The position numbers were made by a program, and so were the translations under genes. From Rotaria sordida (lineage: Eukaryota > Rotifera > Eurotatoria > Philodinida > Philodinidae), in NCBI GenBank assembly GCA_905250125.1, contig CAJNOL010000785.1, positions 39,380 through 103,379 of the forward strand: a DNA stretch of 64,000 bases. The letters run 5' to 3'. Below the pieces are notes generated by a model. That model saw only the letters and a list, made by a program, of their open reading frames with translations. It was not told the DNA's origin and ran no database searches. Numbering within the stretch: position 1 is the first letter of the stretch; every line of letters begins with the position of its first letter. Positions 49,352-61,578 of this stretch are shown here, one piece after another.

Positions 49352-50390
49352 TTAATTGCTTGTATGTTTTCGTTGTTTTTTGCTTTTTTGTTTATTTGGT
49401 GATAGATGATGAATATCGATTGCTTGTTCTTCAGTAGATGTTTCATTTCTATTAATTGTCATTGATGAATTCTCAGTATCGATGGATATCAGACTATTAT
49501 TCGATGGTCGGCGTACAATAATCTTCGGTGGTTTTGTACGAGAAAGCTTTTTGATTAAGGCAGCTGATTGATGTGTCTTGGTTGTTGTCATCGATCCATT
49601 CGATGTCCTTGTCAATAATGGATCAGTGGCGAAAGAATTTAAGTTTGTATCATTAGAAGTATCAATTGATGAAGAAGAAATACTGGAAGAAATGTCATTT
49701 TTATTTGTTTTAATGGTAGAAGACTCATCAGATGTTGTTTCAATGTTATTTGTTGTATCAGTAAAAGTAGAATCAAATGTATTATCTGTTGAGAATGATT
49801 CATTTGAATTATCTTCATCTTGTGTTTCGTTTAATGATGTTGAACTCTGTGAACTTGATGAATTTGATTGATTTTCGTCTATTTGATCTTTTACTGAAAG
49901 ATTGTCATTTGATTCAATAGTATTATTAGATTCGTTCTTGAAATCAGATAGTCTATCATGAATGGGAACGAGACCATTTTTAACTTCTGCTTTTCGCTAT
50001 AATATATAACATTCAGATTTTAAATTCTCTTCAGTATTCATAATTTCGACTTACTAATTTCTCGATGTTAAGTCGATAATATTTAAGTCCATATTTAATA
50101 GCATTTCGTCGTAAATCTTCAGGAAGTGATAATGGCTATTATTTTTAGAAATAAACTTTGAATTTATTTAAATAAATTTTATATTATATTACTTGTCTAT
50201 TAAAAACTTGTTCGTAAGCTGCAAGTGACACTAAATCAAGTGCAGGTAAACGTTCATTATAGTTTTCTTGGATTTCATCAGAAATAGTGGATAATTCTTG
50301 ACGAAGATAGATATTACGTATGGACATTAATCGACCAGCAGTGAGTTCTGGGTTTGTACAAGCTCGTGTATCTTTATTTAAATTTTGCAT
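49352..50390 (-). CDS. Unrecognised Ser/Asn/Thr-rich protein, about 305 residues
   Basis: Three exons. Exon 1 (50390-50193) encodes a folded-looking segment: CTNPELTAGRLMSIRNIYLR, then SDEIQENYNERLPALDLVSL, AAYEQVFNRQ. Exon 2 (about 50141-50073) adds PLSLPEDLRRNAIKYGLKYY and RLNIEKL. Exon 3 (about 49997-49352) is low-complexity, rich in Ser, Asn, Thr, Asp and Glu, and turns basic near the end (KLSRTKPPKIIVRRPS, then KQKSKKQRKH). GT..AG junctions preserve the frame throughout, which supports a real gene. I do not recognise the family. The basic C-terminus could be a nuclear signal, but this is a guess. No signal peptide or membrane segment. Confidence 0.65.
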
Positions 50391-51813
50391 AAATAATAAA
50401 AGAAAAGTATAAATGAATGTATGATATTAATAACATTCGGGTATTGAAAAGCGGGAAGTTTTACTATGAAAATTACTGTTTGGATTTTCATAAATATTAT
50501 ACTCAGAATCATTGAACAGAGCTTATGACAATTATCGGATCGTTTAAATTCTATTGTTATGCTAGTTCTTCGTGTAAAAACGACACGAACTTTCTAGTAC
50601 TATTAAAATATTTGAGTTACAAAAGTGCAGATTCCATAGACAATAGGTTTATTAGACTTTCTCTCTACAACATCCAAAGAAGTTTTTCACATAATGTTTA
50701 ACATTCTGTTTTATGTAATGTCTTTTGTAGAGTTTTATTGAATTCTGAAATGTAGAATTTCAGTAACTACGATTGCTAGAAAAAATTATATTTTTTAAAA
50801 TCACTTATTAGTTGTTAACACTTTTCGCTAACAAATACCGTTAGAAAAATATCAACATTGTGTTTCATTTATTCCGCATCATAATGATTCATATTTTCAA
50901 TAGACATAGATATTGATACATCTTTGATGTTAGCTATATTAGTTACAAAAAATTCCGCTACCAGATAAAAACAACCTAAACTTTAATTCTTTAGTGTCAT
51001 AGTTTGACCATAAATATAGCATGTTGAACTCTGATCGCAAGGACTCATCCAAACTTGATCGGGCTTCATACGAAGGAGCGAGAAGGTCAACATAGATTTT
51101 TCTTCAGACGAGAACATCTCAACATAGAAAACAAATTTCATAACGTTAGAACAGCTTAGTGCTCTGCTCCTATCACCAATAAAAATTCCATGTCGAACGG
51201 TATTAGTTTGTCTAATTATTGAAGTATTCTTTGGGCAGTCTACATGTGAAAGTTGATGAGAATTGTCCAAAAGTGACCGATCTCTTCGGCTGATTTCTAG
51301 TATTTGTCTTGAAAATTTCACAATTGAAGGCATTAATGGAGAAGAAAATCATGCTAAGACCATCCCAGACAATAAAGACTTCCTCGCGCCTCAAGATTAC
51401 GGTGGATTGAAGCACTCTACCTGTAACATAATGTAAACATGCGAATCTTTATTTAAGGAAAAACCCAGTGTTTTCATCATAAATCTTTTGCATTAAAGCC
51501 TATTGACTTCGAGTTTGTTTCTTGCGCTCACGATTTATCAAGCTCTATTTGTAATCAAAATATCAGGCAAAAAGATTATGTATTGTTTATCCAATAGCAA
51601 GACTTCTTGCGATTACTGTATATTTCGATAAGTAGTTATTAATAGATTACTGAATTATAGTCACTTGTCAATTAAATAATTTCTATATTAATCAATATAT
51701 TAAATCGATTGTATTCTTAAATTGTATAATATGATAGAAAAACAAACGACAATGAACATGAACTATTTTCTATTGTTAATTGATTGATATACATATATAT
51801 ATATATATACAGT
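50391..51813. other. Intergenic region with an unexplained open frame
   Basis: The minus frame 50983-51333 (116 codons) encodes a polar, cysteine-containing stretch, including KPDQVWMSPCDQSSTCYIYG. An overlapping frame 51212-51415 continues upstream in another phase. This may be a frameshifted gene or transposon remnant; no family was recognised. An AT repeat lies at 51792-51809. Confidence 0.3.
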
Positions 51814-53179
51814 TCAAAATTCATCAAATAAATCATATTCTTCTTTTGTACATTCTGGTGCTTGTAAAAGTTCGTCTTCAAATAATTCAAAATTTTGTGT
51901 ATCACCTGGATAATCAACTGTTGGTATGATTGGTGGCTATACAAAATAAGAATTAAAACTTTTATTCAAAAAAAAAAGAAACAATAAATTCAATTATTTT
52001 TTACTTGAATTTGTCGTTCCATGATATCTATCCATACGATATGTTTAAACCATGGATGTTTTTTGATATCATTTACTCCAGCTGCCATACAACCAAGACG
52101 ACGTGTTCGATCTCGTTCAAGTAATTTTTGAATTAGGTTACGTACAAGTCGATTGATAATTCTATATGTATGTAAGCATAGTTAATGAGTGTTGCGTACT
52201 GATGTTTACTTACCCGTGTTGAGATGGCCAAGGAATAGGTGCATGTAAAATTTTAATAAAAATAAATGATGGATGATTTTGATGATTAGTTGAAGCAAAT
52301 GGAGTTCGTCCTATGAGTAATTCATAAATTAGAATGCCTAATGCATACCAATCAACACCAAATGAATGACCACCAGATGCGAGTATCATTTCAGGTGCAA
52401 GATATTCAGGTGTACCACAGACTGTAAATGTTCTATAGAAGAAAATTTTTACATCTACAATTCAAAATTTAGAATTGTTTTTTTTTTCTGTTTACCTATC
52501 TTGTACATATTTTGCAAAACCAAAATCAGTTAATTTGACATGTCCTGTAATATCAAGTACGAGATTTTCCAATTTAAGATCTCTAAAATAAAACAAAAAA
52601 TGCAAATCATCGAACACTAGAAAGAAAATATTCTTGAGTTTTTTAATTTACCTATAAACAATAGAAAGACTATGTAAATATTCCAAAGCAAGTATAATTT
52701 CACAAGCATAAAATCTGACAATAGATCCTTTAAAACGACCAACTTGACGAAAATAAGAAAATAATTCACCACCTGGCAGAAATTCCATTGACAAATATAA
52801 ATAGCGACTATCTCGATATGATCCATAACTAAAAATCATCAATAAATATTTTCAATATATTTTAATTTAGATCATATGAAGAAAAGTAAAAATTTAATAT
52901 TAAGCTTACAAATGAACAATAAAAGAATGCTTAATATTGTCAAGAATTGTTCGTTCATCATTTATATGATTGACTTGTTTCATTTGTATTATATCACGTA
53001 TAGCCATTATTTTCAATGCATGATACTCCTCATATTCATCTGTATATCGACGTGCCAAAATAACTCTACTAAATGTTCCAATTCCTTCATTAAAAAAAAA
53101 CCAAATATTCGTTATAAGATTTTCAATTGACAAATAATGACAAATCGTGCTTACCAATTGTTGTTATTAACTCCTCCAT
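51814..53179 (-). CDS. AGC protein kinase, PRKX / PKA catalytic-subunit-like
   Basis: This is a cAMP-dependent-type serine/threonine kinase. It begins MEELITTIG, joined to a glycine loop [13 protein letters not shown]. Catalytic landmarks follow: HALKIMAI (ATP lysine), [32 protein letters not shown] (catalytic loop), [10 protein letters not shown] (metal-binding Asp), [15 protein letters not shown] (activation-loop Thr kept) and [15 protein letters not shown]. The tail ends in FDEF, equal to the C-terminal FxxF of PKA and PRKX. The N-terminus is very short, 8 residues before the glycine loop, so an upstream exon may be missing. [12 protein letters not shown] resembles PRKX more than PKA. About six exons, some introns only 50-60 bp. 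Substrate docking and regulatory-subunit binding are assumed from the family. Confidence 0.9.
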
Positions 53180-53642
53180 TACCTTGGTTCTACTAATAAC
53201 ACTCTGTCAGTTTCAAACAATACTTCTCATTGATATTTATGCATGCAGATTGATGATAGAACAGAAAACAACAAAATATGTACAAGATCATTATATATAT
53301 GCCAGTCTACCGTCTATTTATCATTTCTGTAGATGTTTGCTTTATGCCATTGAATGTCCTTCGAGAGACATATGACATCAAGGAAAGAAAAACTATTACA
53401 TTATCAGCAAATATATGCTGTAGCCATGAATATCAGTTTTTTTTTTTTAATAGTCAGATATTTTGGTCAAATATTCAAAGTTATTGAAAAACTAGACACA
53501 CACGAAAAAAAAAGAAAAGAAAAGAATGAACAAACACAATGCAAAGAAGAAGAAAAACAAACTGATAATTATTGATGAGATCAAAAAAGAAAAAACGAAT
53601 CGCTTAGCGAAATAATTATATTAAACTGAGATAACATTTATT

Positions 53643-56600
53643 TTAAGTAGCAAGTTCTCGTTGTCGACGAACCAAATTCTATAGAGAACAAAAAAACAGA
53701 AGATTAATAAATCTAAATTCTTAATAAAACACTAGACAGACTTCTTTAATAGCTGATAATTGTTGTAGAATATGTTCTTCTCTGGATTGTGGTTGATTAT
53801 ATTGTGGTTGATTATATTGTGGCGGATTATATTGTGGTGGATTATATTGTGGTGGCTCAACATTTGGATATTGTTTATTTGTATTATCCCATTCTCGTTG
53901 CTGACGATAATTATCATTTGTATTATTCTAAGATATTAAAAAAATAAGCAAAATTCGAGCAAAATCAAGAAGCAACAAAAGCAGAAAGCTAAAAGAATTT
54001 TGATTAATATTTACTATCAAAACTAAATATGAAATATTAAATTATTCAAATAGAAGAATTGATTAATTTTTAATACATACTTCCATTAATTCTTTATGTG
54101 GTGATGTTTCTCTTGATTGTGATAATGGTGAATTTATTTTAGTTCGATCAATTATTTCATCATTTCTTGTATGTGGTATATAACTTTCATATTTATCTAA
54201 TGATGATCCACGATTAGAATTAAAATCTTCATCATTTTTTGTTTGCATTGATGATGGTTTTCTTGTACCAAATGTGTCTTGTTGATATTTATTTTGTAGT
54301 TTAAGTAAATTCATAATACTTTCATCTTTATGATTTCCATTTGTTGATGTTTTTGATATTGTTGAACGTATACGATTTGTTGGTATGGATTTTTTTTGTT
54401 GTTGTTGTAATTCACTGTCACTATTCCAACGATTATAACATATCTTTTTTTGTACATCATCAATACGATCAAAATTTCCTTGTTGAAAATGTTTAAGACG
54501 TTGTCGTTCTTCATAATGTGGATCACGTTTTGAATTAGGAACATATTCACGATGTTTAGGATTATTATAATTCCATAATGGACGATGATGAATATCAATT
54601 GGACCTTGAGAACTACGTTGATTACTTATTTGTGACATTGTATCATCATCATTTGAATTTGTTTGATTAATTGATGATGTACGTCGTGATGAATGATTAT
54701 CATCAAGTGAATGCATACGAGAATTTTTTTTACCTGGTTGATTTGGAATATTACGATAACCTGCATTACGATAATGATGATTTGGAACTTGTGGAGGTAA
54801 ATCAGATTCTTCATAAGCATGTGAATTTGTTGGTCGATTTGGTAATACTAATCGAAGATCAGTTTGAACACCATGATCACTGAAAGAAAATAGAAATGAT
54901 AAAAGTTAATAAAATAAAAATGAAATGTTGATCCGGTACATTATTATTTACTATACCGGTAAATAAATAGGGATTTTTTTCTTTAATATAAGATATACCG
55001 TAATTCAACGCCATTATACTTCTCCTATAACACTGTTTCAACTAGAATAAAAGTTTTCAAGTCTTATGTGTTCGAGATTCCTCTAGATATATCAACGCAC
55101 GACACAGAAGCAATTGCTATTGAGCATGTGAATGAGACTTATTTTCTATTAAGAATGAATTTTTTTTCATAGAAATATTAATTATTTATTCTAAAAAAAT
55201 AAGACTAATGGAAAGAAGACCATTTGCAATGGAAAATCTTTGAGGTCGACCCTCACTCTAAACTTCTATGAAAAAACTTTTTATTTTAAAAATTAACAAA
55301 TTTTATATCTTTTCATGCAGTGTTTCGCACTGATTCCAAATGTGTCTTTATTTTTCTCTTAAAATACATTTATGACAAAGAAAACGCGAAAAACTTTTAA
55401 AAACCAAGGTTTTTGGAAAATCTGTATGTTAGTTCAGAAGTATTTGCGCTGATTGATTATGATTAAGTTTTTCTAATGAATTTATCAGCTGAAACAAATT
55501 CTTTTTTACCAAAAACTGATCATTAATTAAAGTGTATATGTTGCTATTCAAATCTCGAACAAGCCGACTTCCATTTTCTCACCTAATGTACTATATGGCA
55601 TAGTAACGTAAACAGTGAGTACTAAAATTATTCAACAAAGTTTATTTTCAATTTTTTTCGTGATCATAATCGCTAGAAAGATTCCAAATAGCGATTCGAA
55701 TAGAGAAAATTGTTTTGCAACCAGAATATACTGAAATAAAAATTATTTTCAGGTGTCCAAAAATAAGAACTTCAGAAAACCAAAACTCTAGTTTTTCAGC
55801 ACCTAGAATGCATAGATATAATGATATCGTCGGAGAAGATCGTAAATCTTTCACTCTCTTAGGTTTTATTTTCAATGGATTAAAAAGAGATAGAGCATGA
55901 AATTCTGCCTATTTCTCTGTATTTATTTCGTTTTATTGAATGCCTATAAAAAATTTTCGAGATCTAAAGAATTTTGGAGGGTACATCAATTTTGGACGTT
56001 TTTGATAATAACTATGGTAACGATAATTTTTTCTTGTGTAAACTCAATATGAAACCTAATATTGTAGATCGACTTAATTTTTCGTGCTCTACAAATTAAC
56101 GTAGCGATCATATTTATCATTAACTTCTATCTTAGATTATATAGGATCATACAGATGCGATGTATGATCCTACATAATCTAAGACAGAAATTAATAATAA
56201 ATATGATCACTATGTCAATATGTGGAGCATGAAAAACTAAATCGATCTATACTATTAGTTTTTTTTATTTTTAAGACATTAAATGATTGGTGAAAATTCA
56301 ATAGTTAGTAGTTATATTGTTTTTTTTATATTAACTAAGTGTTTCTCGATGTATTTTTTTTATTCCGGGGACCCTGCGTGATTGATGAGAATTTTTTTTT
56401 TGAAAAATGTTGTTTTTCTATTAAAGTACTTATTCAAACAATCAAGGGATTGAATGTGGGCGGTTTTTAAAAACAAGTGCATGTTGCACGACTTATGCAT
56501 CTTATAATTATGATATTAGAACATAATGAATGGTTATAAACACTAATGAAATGGAAATTTAAATTTGTTGTCTAAATACTATAATCAATAGTGTATGATG

Positions 56601-59600
56601 CGTGATCATTCTTAGTAAAGTTTGAATCGTTTATTTTTTTGATAATACAGTAAAAGGAAAAAATTCTGAGAAATCAATTAATTCACTTTGTTTGTAAAGC
56701 TTTATCCCTATTATAAATTTTTTAAAATTAATTTGCGCATTCCAAACTCAATGATTTTAACCTAGAATTACCTAATAGTTGTACATTACAATACACCTTA
56801 AGATGGCGTATGAAGAATCTGTTCGAAAATAAAAACTATAAACCATTATTAAAGAATTAAATAATAAATCTGGCAACTAGAATGTATTTTGAACTATCTG
56901 GTATTTAGAAATAAAAGTGCATTTTTGACAACTGGCATACGCAAATCTTCTAATTGTTCTAAGCATCTTGAAGTAAGCTGAAAACTTTACAATTATTGTT
57001 TTCGAAGTAGAAGAAGTACTAAGTTCTCCGAGTTTACAATCGATATTCTGATGAACAGAAACTTATTTTTCACCGAATATTAAATCACGTAACAAATAGA
57101 ACAATGACTATTTACTGATTGTGTTATTTGTAATGCAATAAATGAGAGGAACTAGTAATGTACATAATAATAAATATATTATAAAACTAATGAATAGCAG
57201 ATAGTCAATCGATGAGAATGTCATCTTATGCTACTAGGTACACCTTAGAGATGTGCAAAGTAAAATAGAGTAAGGGTAAGAAAATTTGTCTGAGCCAAGA
57301 TACAGGGTACGAAAAAAAGCTTACGCTGCACATCTCTAGTGCACCTAAAAATACTTTAACATTATTATTTCAATATAAAAATATAATAAATAACATCGTT
57401 TCTATGCTGGCAGTTATTACTCGATCTATGTTAAAAATTTATTTTAAAATGATTAGTAGTTGAATAAAACACGTACACAGTATGACATGAGTACTAGAAT
57501 GGTATTAGATTACGGTATATCTTATATTAAAATCACCAAAATTGAACTTATTTGTTTGATTATTCACTAATGTATATTATAATTTAGGAAACCAGAAAAT
57601 TGTCTTAAATAATAAGCATTCGTTGTTTCTACCTTCGAAAAGTTGAATCAACTGTATTAACAGCTTCATCTCGACGGGCATCTGTTGGTCGATAAACTTG
57701 ATGTCGATCGATAGCAACATTTAAATGTAATGGTTCAATTTTATTATTCATATTTTGTCCTGATGGTGAATCATAATTTGGACCGAAAATTTTTTCACCT
57801 GTTTTTTGATTTGATACTGTACCAGTTGATCTCATATCTAAAAAAGAAAATATGAAATTTTAAATGAAATCATAGATATATAAAAAAAACACAATTGAAT
57901 GCATTACCGGAAGTTGTTTTAGTTAATGAATCTATTGGATATCCATTACGTTTAAGTTTCTCAACTAATTGAGCTCTTTTATCATATTTAGTTGATTCAT
58001 TTGTTTCAAAATTTTGTTGTACTAGTGAATCATGTTGATTAAATCTATTTAAATCTTGTCCATTATGATTTGTTTGTTGTTGATGTCTATGAGCAGCTTC
58101 TTGTACAAGTGGTCGAATATTTTCATGTAAAAAATCTTGTCGACGTTCAGTTTCTTGTTGAAAATATTTTTTATTTTTATTTTCTTCAACTTGTTTTTGT
58201 AAGTCTTCTAACCATTGGCGACGTTCGATTTCTTTAGCTGTTTTAACATCATCTTCAAAACGAACATCACCAAATAATAAATTTGTTCGCATTGCAGCTG
58301 GAACATGTGTTTGATCACTATGAGTAAGTGTTGGTGATAATGAAGACGATGAATTATTAGTATGTGGTGGAATTGGTGGACGATGTGATACGACAGTATT
58401 TGATGGCAATTGCTAGAAACATAAATTAATAAATTCATTTGGAATTTAGTAAAAACAAAAAAATAGAAAAACAAACAGATGTTCGCGATTGATTTTCATT
58501 GATATTAGGTGCGCCACCACCTGGGCGGCCAAACGGATTCCAAATTGCTACTTTTTCTGCTAAAAAAAATAAAGTCAAAATTTTTATAAAAGGAAATTTT
58601 TTCAATTTGTTTAAAATATATGGTGCCAATAATCGGAAATTTGAGCAACTTTTTTTTTTTGTCATGATTGAATAGAATTTGTCGAGTTACTTATAAAAAT
58701 GTTATTTTTGACATATTCAGACAAAATCGATTTTTTCGATATGATAGCAAAAAAGCCATAAAACCGAGTTCATACTTAGAATCAGCAAAAGAATCTACCT
58801 TGAATAATATATTCAAAACTAATTTTCATCGAATTTCCGTCTTTACACCTCTTCACTGCTATTTTCGAATAATTTGATCTGTGGTTCCTCTTATGAGGGG
58901 AATCCTTCAACAGAGAAATTACTTTTGACTCTGAACTATATACAACATGTAGATATGTATGAACTATGAATACTCTGAAAAGAGTTTGTATTCTTAGGTT
59001 ATTGTTGCGGAGACACTGGAGTTTTTCGGTATTATTTAAATGAATGCAGGAACACTAGCAAAAACTGATTTTCAACTTGACATTTTCCATAGAGACAGGC
59101 CTTAACGAGAGTAGTTTACTGTGAAAGTTTCAGGTCTTCTTGATTTGTTCCTATCTTGAAATACGAGCATCAAATCTATCGGTTTATATGAGCAATGTAA
59201 AAGATACGCTATTACCATAGTTATATCTTAGGATAGGAAGAACAACAAAATTTGAAACTATTTTTGTTAATGCCTGTCTCTATGCAAAGTTTCAAATCGA
59301 AATTCGAAAGTCAGTTTTCTTGAGGGAACCACAGCATTCATTTAAAAACTACCGTAAAAGTGCAAAATCTCCGCAGCAGTAAGCTAAGGAAACGAACTCT
59401 TTTCAGGATATTCAAAACTCATTTGGATCTATATGATGCACATAGTTCCGACTTAATGGTAATTTAGCAATTGGAGGACTTCCCTCGTTAGAGAAACCAT
59501 AGGTCAGATTATTCGAAAATAAAAATGAGGGGAATGTAAAGACTGAAATTTACTTTTGAGTATTAAGTACACTATTCGATGCATATTTTTATGTTGATTC

Positions 59601-61172
59601 TAAATATGAAATCGTTTTTATGGCTTTTTTAGTTTTATATCAAAAAAAAAATCGATTTTCTTAACAATCAAACAACATACATACATTTTTTCCTTACTAT
59701 ATGATGAACAAAATCAAAAAAAAATTCAGATAAACTTTGAGACTACCGAGACTTTATGTGTTTGATGTATTTCAATTTTTATAAGCTTTTCTGATATGTT
59801 TAAAACTAACTTTCCTAACATTCACTACAAAAACATTGTGGGAATATGTCAACAACAACAATAACATTTTTATAGATAACTCGACGATCTCTATCCAATC
59901 ATGAGAAAAATAATTTTGCTCAAATTTTGTATTGCTGGCACCTTACAATTTTCTTGTCTCCATTGTTGTTGTTTTTTTTCCAATAATTGTGTTTTAAATG
60001 CCTCATGATTTGGATCTACTAGAAAAATTAATAAATATTAATTGTTTTTTTCTTGTTTTTTTTTTTATCTACTTTCAGTAACTTTTGGTGAAACATCATG
60101 TTGATAATCATTTGGTTTAAATGATTGTGGAACTGATGGTACAGGTGTTGGTTTATTTGTTGTCGTTGGTGGAAAATCATATTGAAATGTCGATCGTTCT
60201 AAAAAAAAAAAGAGAAAAAGAAAGAAATATAATTTTAAGTTTGGTTTTGTTTATTATTTTGATGATACCAGGCGATACAGAATTTTTTTTAAGACGAGGT
60301 GATAATTGATGTTTAAGTTGATCATATTCAATTTCTAATTGTAATCGTTCAATTTCAGCTTTTTCTCGGAGCCATTTTTGACGTTTTTTTTCAGCCATTA
60401 TACTTAAAACTTGTTCTCTAGGTGAACCATGAACTGGTGGAGGTGGAGGATGTTCTGATGGTAAATCTAATTTCGGAACCATTGGCGGAGCTGTTGTTTC
60501 AATATATTGTTGTTGTTGTGGTGGTGGTGGAGGTGGGGGCGGGGGTGGGGGTGCGGGTGGTTCTTCTAAAAAATTTCAAGAAAACTTTTTTTTAAAGTAA
60601 AAATTTTCAATTTACGTTTGTTTGCTGTATTGGTTTTGTTATCATCTAAAATATTGATAAATTATTATTCGAAAAATCTTTTGTTTTGTTTTGTTTTTAC
60701 TTTTTGAATTTTCTTTTACAGCTTTAACAAGTTCAGTTAATTCATCCATAGTCATATAAATTCCTAATGTTGAACCATCATCATTAACTTGTATTTTATT
60801 TGTTGATTGTTCAGTTTTAGCTCTTGATTTATTTGTTCCATTTTGTATTGGAGATTTTTGATTATTTATTTTTGTTTTTTGTTGTTCTGTAAGACGACTT
60901 GCAGTATTCGTTGCTCGACTATTTCGTTTTGATTTCGTTTTTTTTGAAGATTCATCTTTAATAAATTAGAATTAAAATGAAAAAAAAATAAATCGAATAA
61001 TTAATCAACAAACCAGTTGCATCAAAAAATATTTGTGGTTTTCCATCGACAATTTGTGTATGAAATTTCATTTTATCGTTTCCTAATTAAATAAAATGAA
61101 TATTAGAAAAAAAAACTTTTTTTTTAAATATTTCATACGAATTGGATCCGTTTTAACTGTCGTAGCAGCCAT
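53643..61172 (-). CDS. CCDC66-like coiled-coil, proline- and glutamine-rich protein
   Basis: Exons run from MAATTVKTDPIR at 61172 to VRRQRELAT at 53645. The N-terminus KFHTQIVDGKPQIFFDATDE and TMDELTELVKAVKEN resemble the start of CCDC66 (a DGK.KLILS block and a later LTQDQLQQIL block). Lys/Gln-rich helical pieces follow: AEKKRQKWLREKAEIERLQL, FKTQLLEKKQQQW and EIERRQWLEDLQKQVEENKN, the last like CCDC66's W-[IL]-x-[ED]-L-x-K-Q motif. CCDC66 acts at centrosomes, cilia and microtubules. There are an 11-12-proline run (about 60505-60565), a WNPFGRPGGGAPN block seen in centrosomal relatives, and a QYNPP repeat near the end. The largest exon (54063-54716 region) is Asn/Ser-rich. CSPP1-like identity is the alternative. 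About 15 exons, with long introns at 54890-57620 and 58570-59940. Confidence 0.6.
53787..53857 (-). repeat. Coding minisatellite, 15-bp units (PPQYN)
   Basis: About five tandem 15-bp units, plus-strand form TTGTGGTTGATTATA, differing at one or two bases. They encode repeated PPQYN/QPQYN near the C-terminus of the CCDC66-like protein. The unit is a multiple of three, so copy-number change would keep the frame. Confidence 0.85.
56061..56252. mobile_element. 192-bp palindrome (hairpin MITE)
   Basis: Two arms of about 90 bp with 80-85% mirrored bases meet at a short centre near 56157. The centre blocks ATATAGGATCATACA and TGTATGATCCTACAT pair, as do CTTAGATTAT, GATCATATTTAT and GTAGATCG at the outer end. 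No loop of note. Confidence 0.8.
57246..57338. mobile_element. 93-bp MITE with TAGAGATGTGCA ends and 8-bp target duplication
   Basis: The termini TAGAGATGTGCA and TGCACATCTCTA are perfect inverted repeats. They are flanked by GTACACCT (57238-57245) and GTGCACCT (57339-57346), a 7/8 direct repeat of the length made by hAT transposases. It shares its first 11 bases with 5578-5852. Confidence 0.75.
58883..59498. mobile_element. Foldback element, full copy, in CCDC66-like intron
   Basis: The ends GGTTCCTCTTATGAGGGGAA and TTCCCTCGTTAGAGAAACC pair. The arms contain GATCTATATGATGCACATAG-type and AGCTTACTGCTGCGGAGAT-type blocks mirrored across a centre near 59190, where ATCTTAGGATAGGA faces TCCTATCTTGA. 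Closely related to 19345-20057. Confidence 0.8.
60505..60570 (-). repeat. Proline-codon run in the CCDC66-like gene
   Basis: A GGT/GGG-rich block on the plus strand (GGTGGTGGTGGAGGTGGGGGCGGGGG) codes a run of 11-12 prolines followed at the amino-terminal side by PPAP and at the other by glutamines. Mixed codons show it is a coding low-complexity tract rather than a pure microsatellite. Confidence 0.8.
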
Positions 61173-61578
61173 TTATACAAATTTACCAAGGTTTCAAATA
61201 TCTAAAAAATTATTCATATGTTTTCATTCAAGTGGAATTTAATGTCGACCTTCAAGTGGTACAGTAAACTTTATTCCTCTTTGTTTATATTTTCAATATA
61301 CATGCATGTTTTTTTCTACTTCATCCATGAGTACTTATTTTGGTTGTGGTTCCTTAACAACAGCCTTTATTTTGTTGATAAAATTTTTTTGTAGAGAAAA
61401 AAAAATTTATTTTCATTATTTTATCTTAAATTTTAAAAATTTCTTTCATATTAATTATTGTAAAACATTAATATTGAATTAAATGTTGTACCGTAGCTTA
61501 GCAACGCATATAAATCAAGAATCACATTATTTCGTATCTATCTTTATTTTTGACCTTCTCTTTTTTTTCCAGTGTGGT
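61173..61578. promoter_or_regulatory. Shared upstream region of CCDC66-like (-) and LRRC51 (+)
   Basis: 406 bp separate the opposed start codons, so a bidirectional promoter is likely. Just before the LRRC51 ATG lies TTTTTTTTCCAG, six bases upstream, a good splice acceptor. Both neighbours have cilium-related relatives, which would fit co-expression; that is inference. Confidence 0.45.

Larger units (their letters stand above)
54890..57620 (-). other. 2.7-kb intron of the CCDC66-like gene
   Basis: This intron lies between exons ending TVDSTFRR and starting DHGVQTDLRL. It contains the palindrome 56061-56252 and the 93-bp MITE 57246-57338. The rest is AT-rich with no recognised coding sequence; frames at 55648-55900 on both strands are not supported. 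Confidence 0.55.

Noticed and set aside
49578..49871. 97-codon plus-strand frame
   Set aside because: Antisense of the low-complexity Ser/Thr exon of the unknown gene at 49352-50390.
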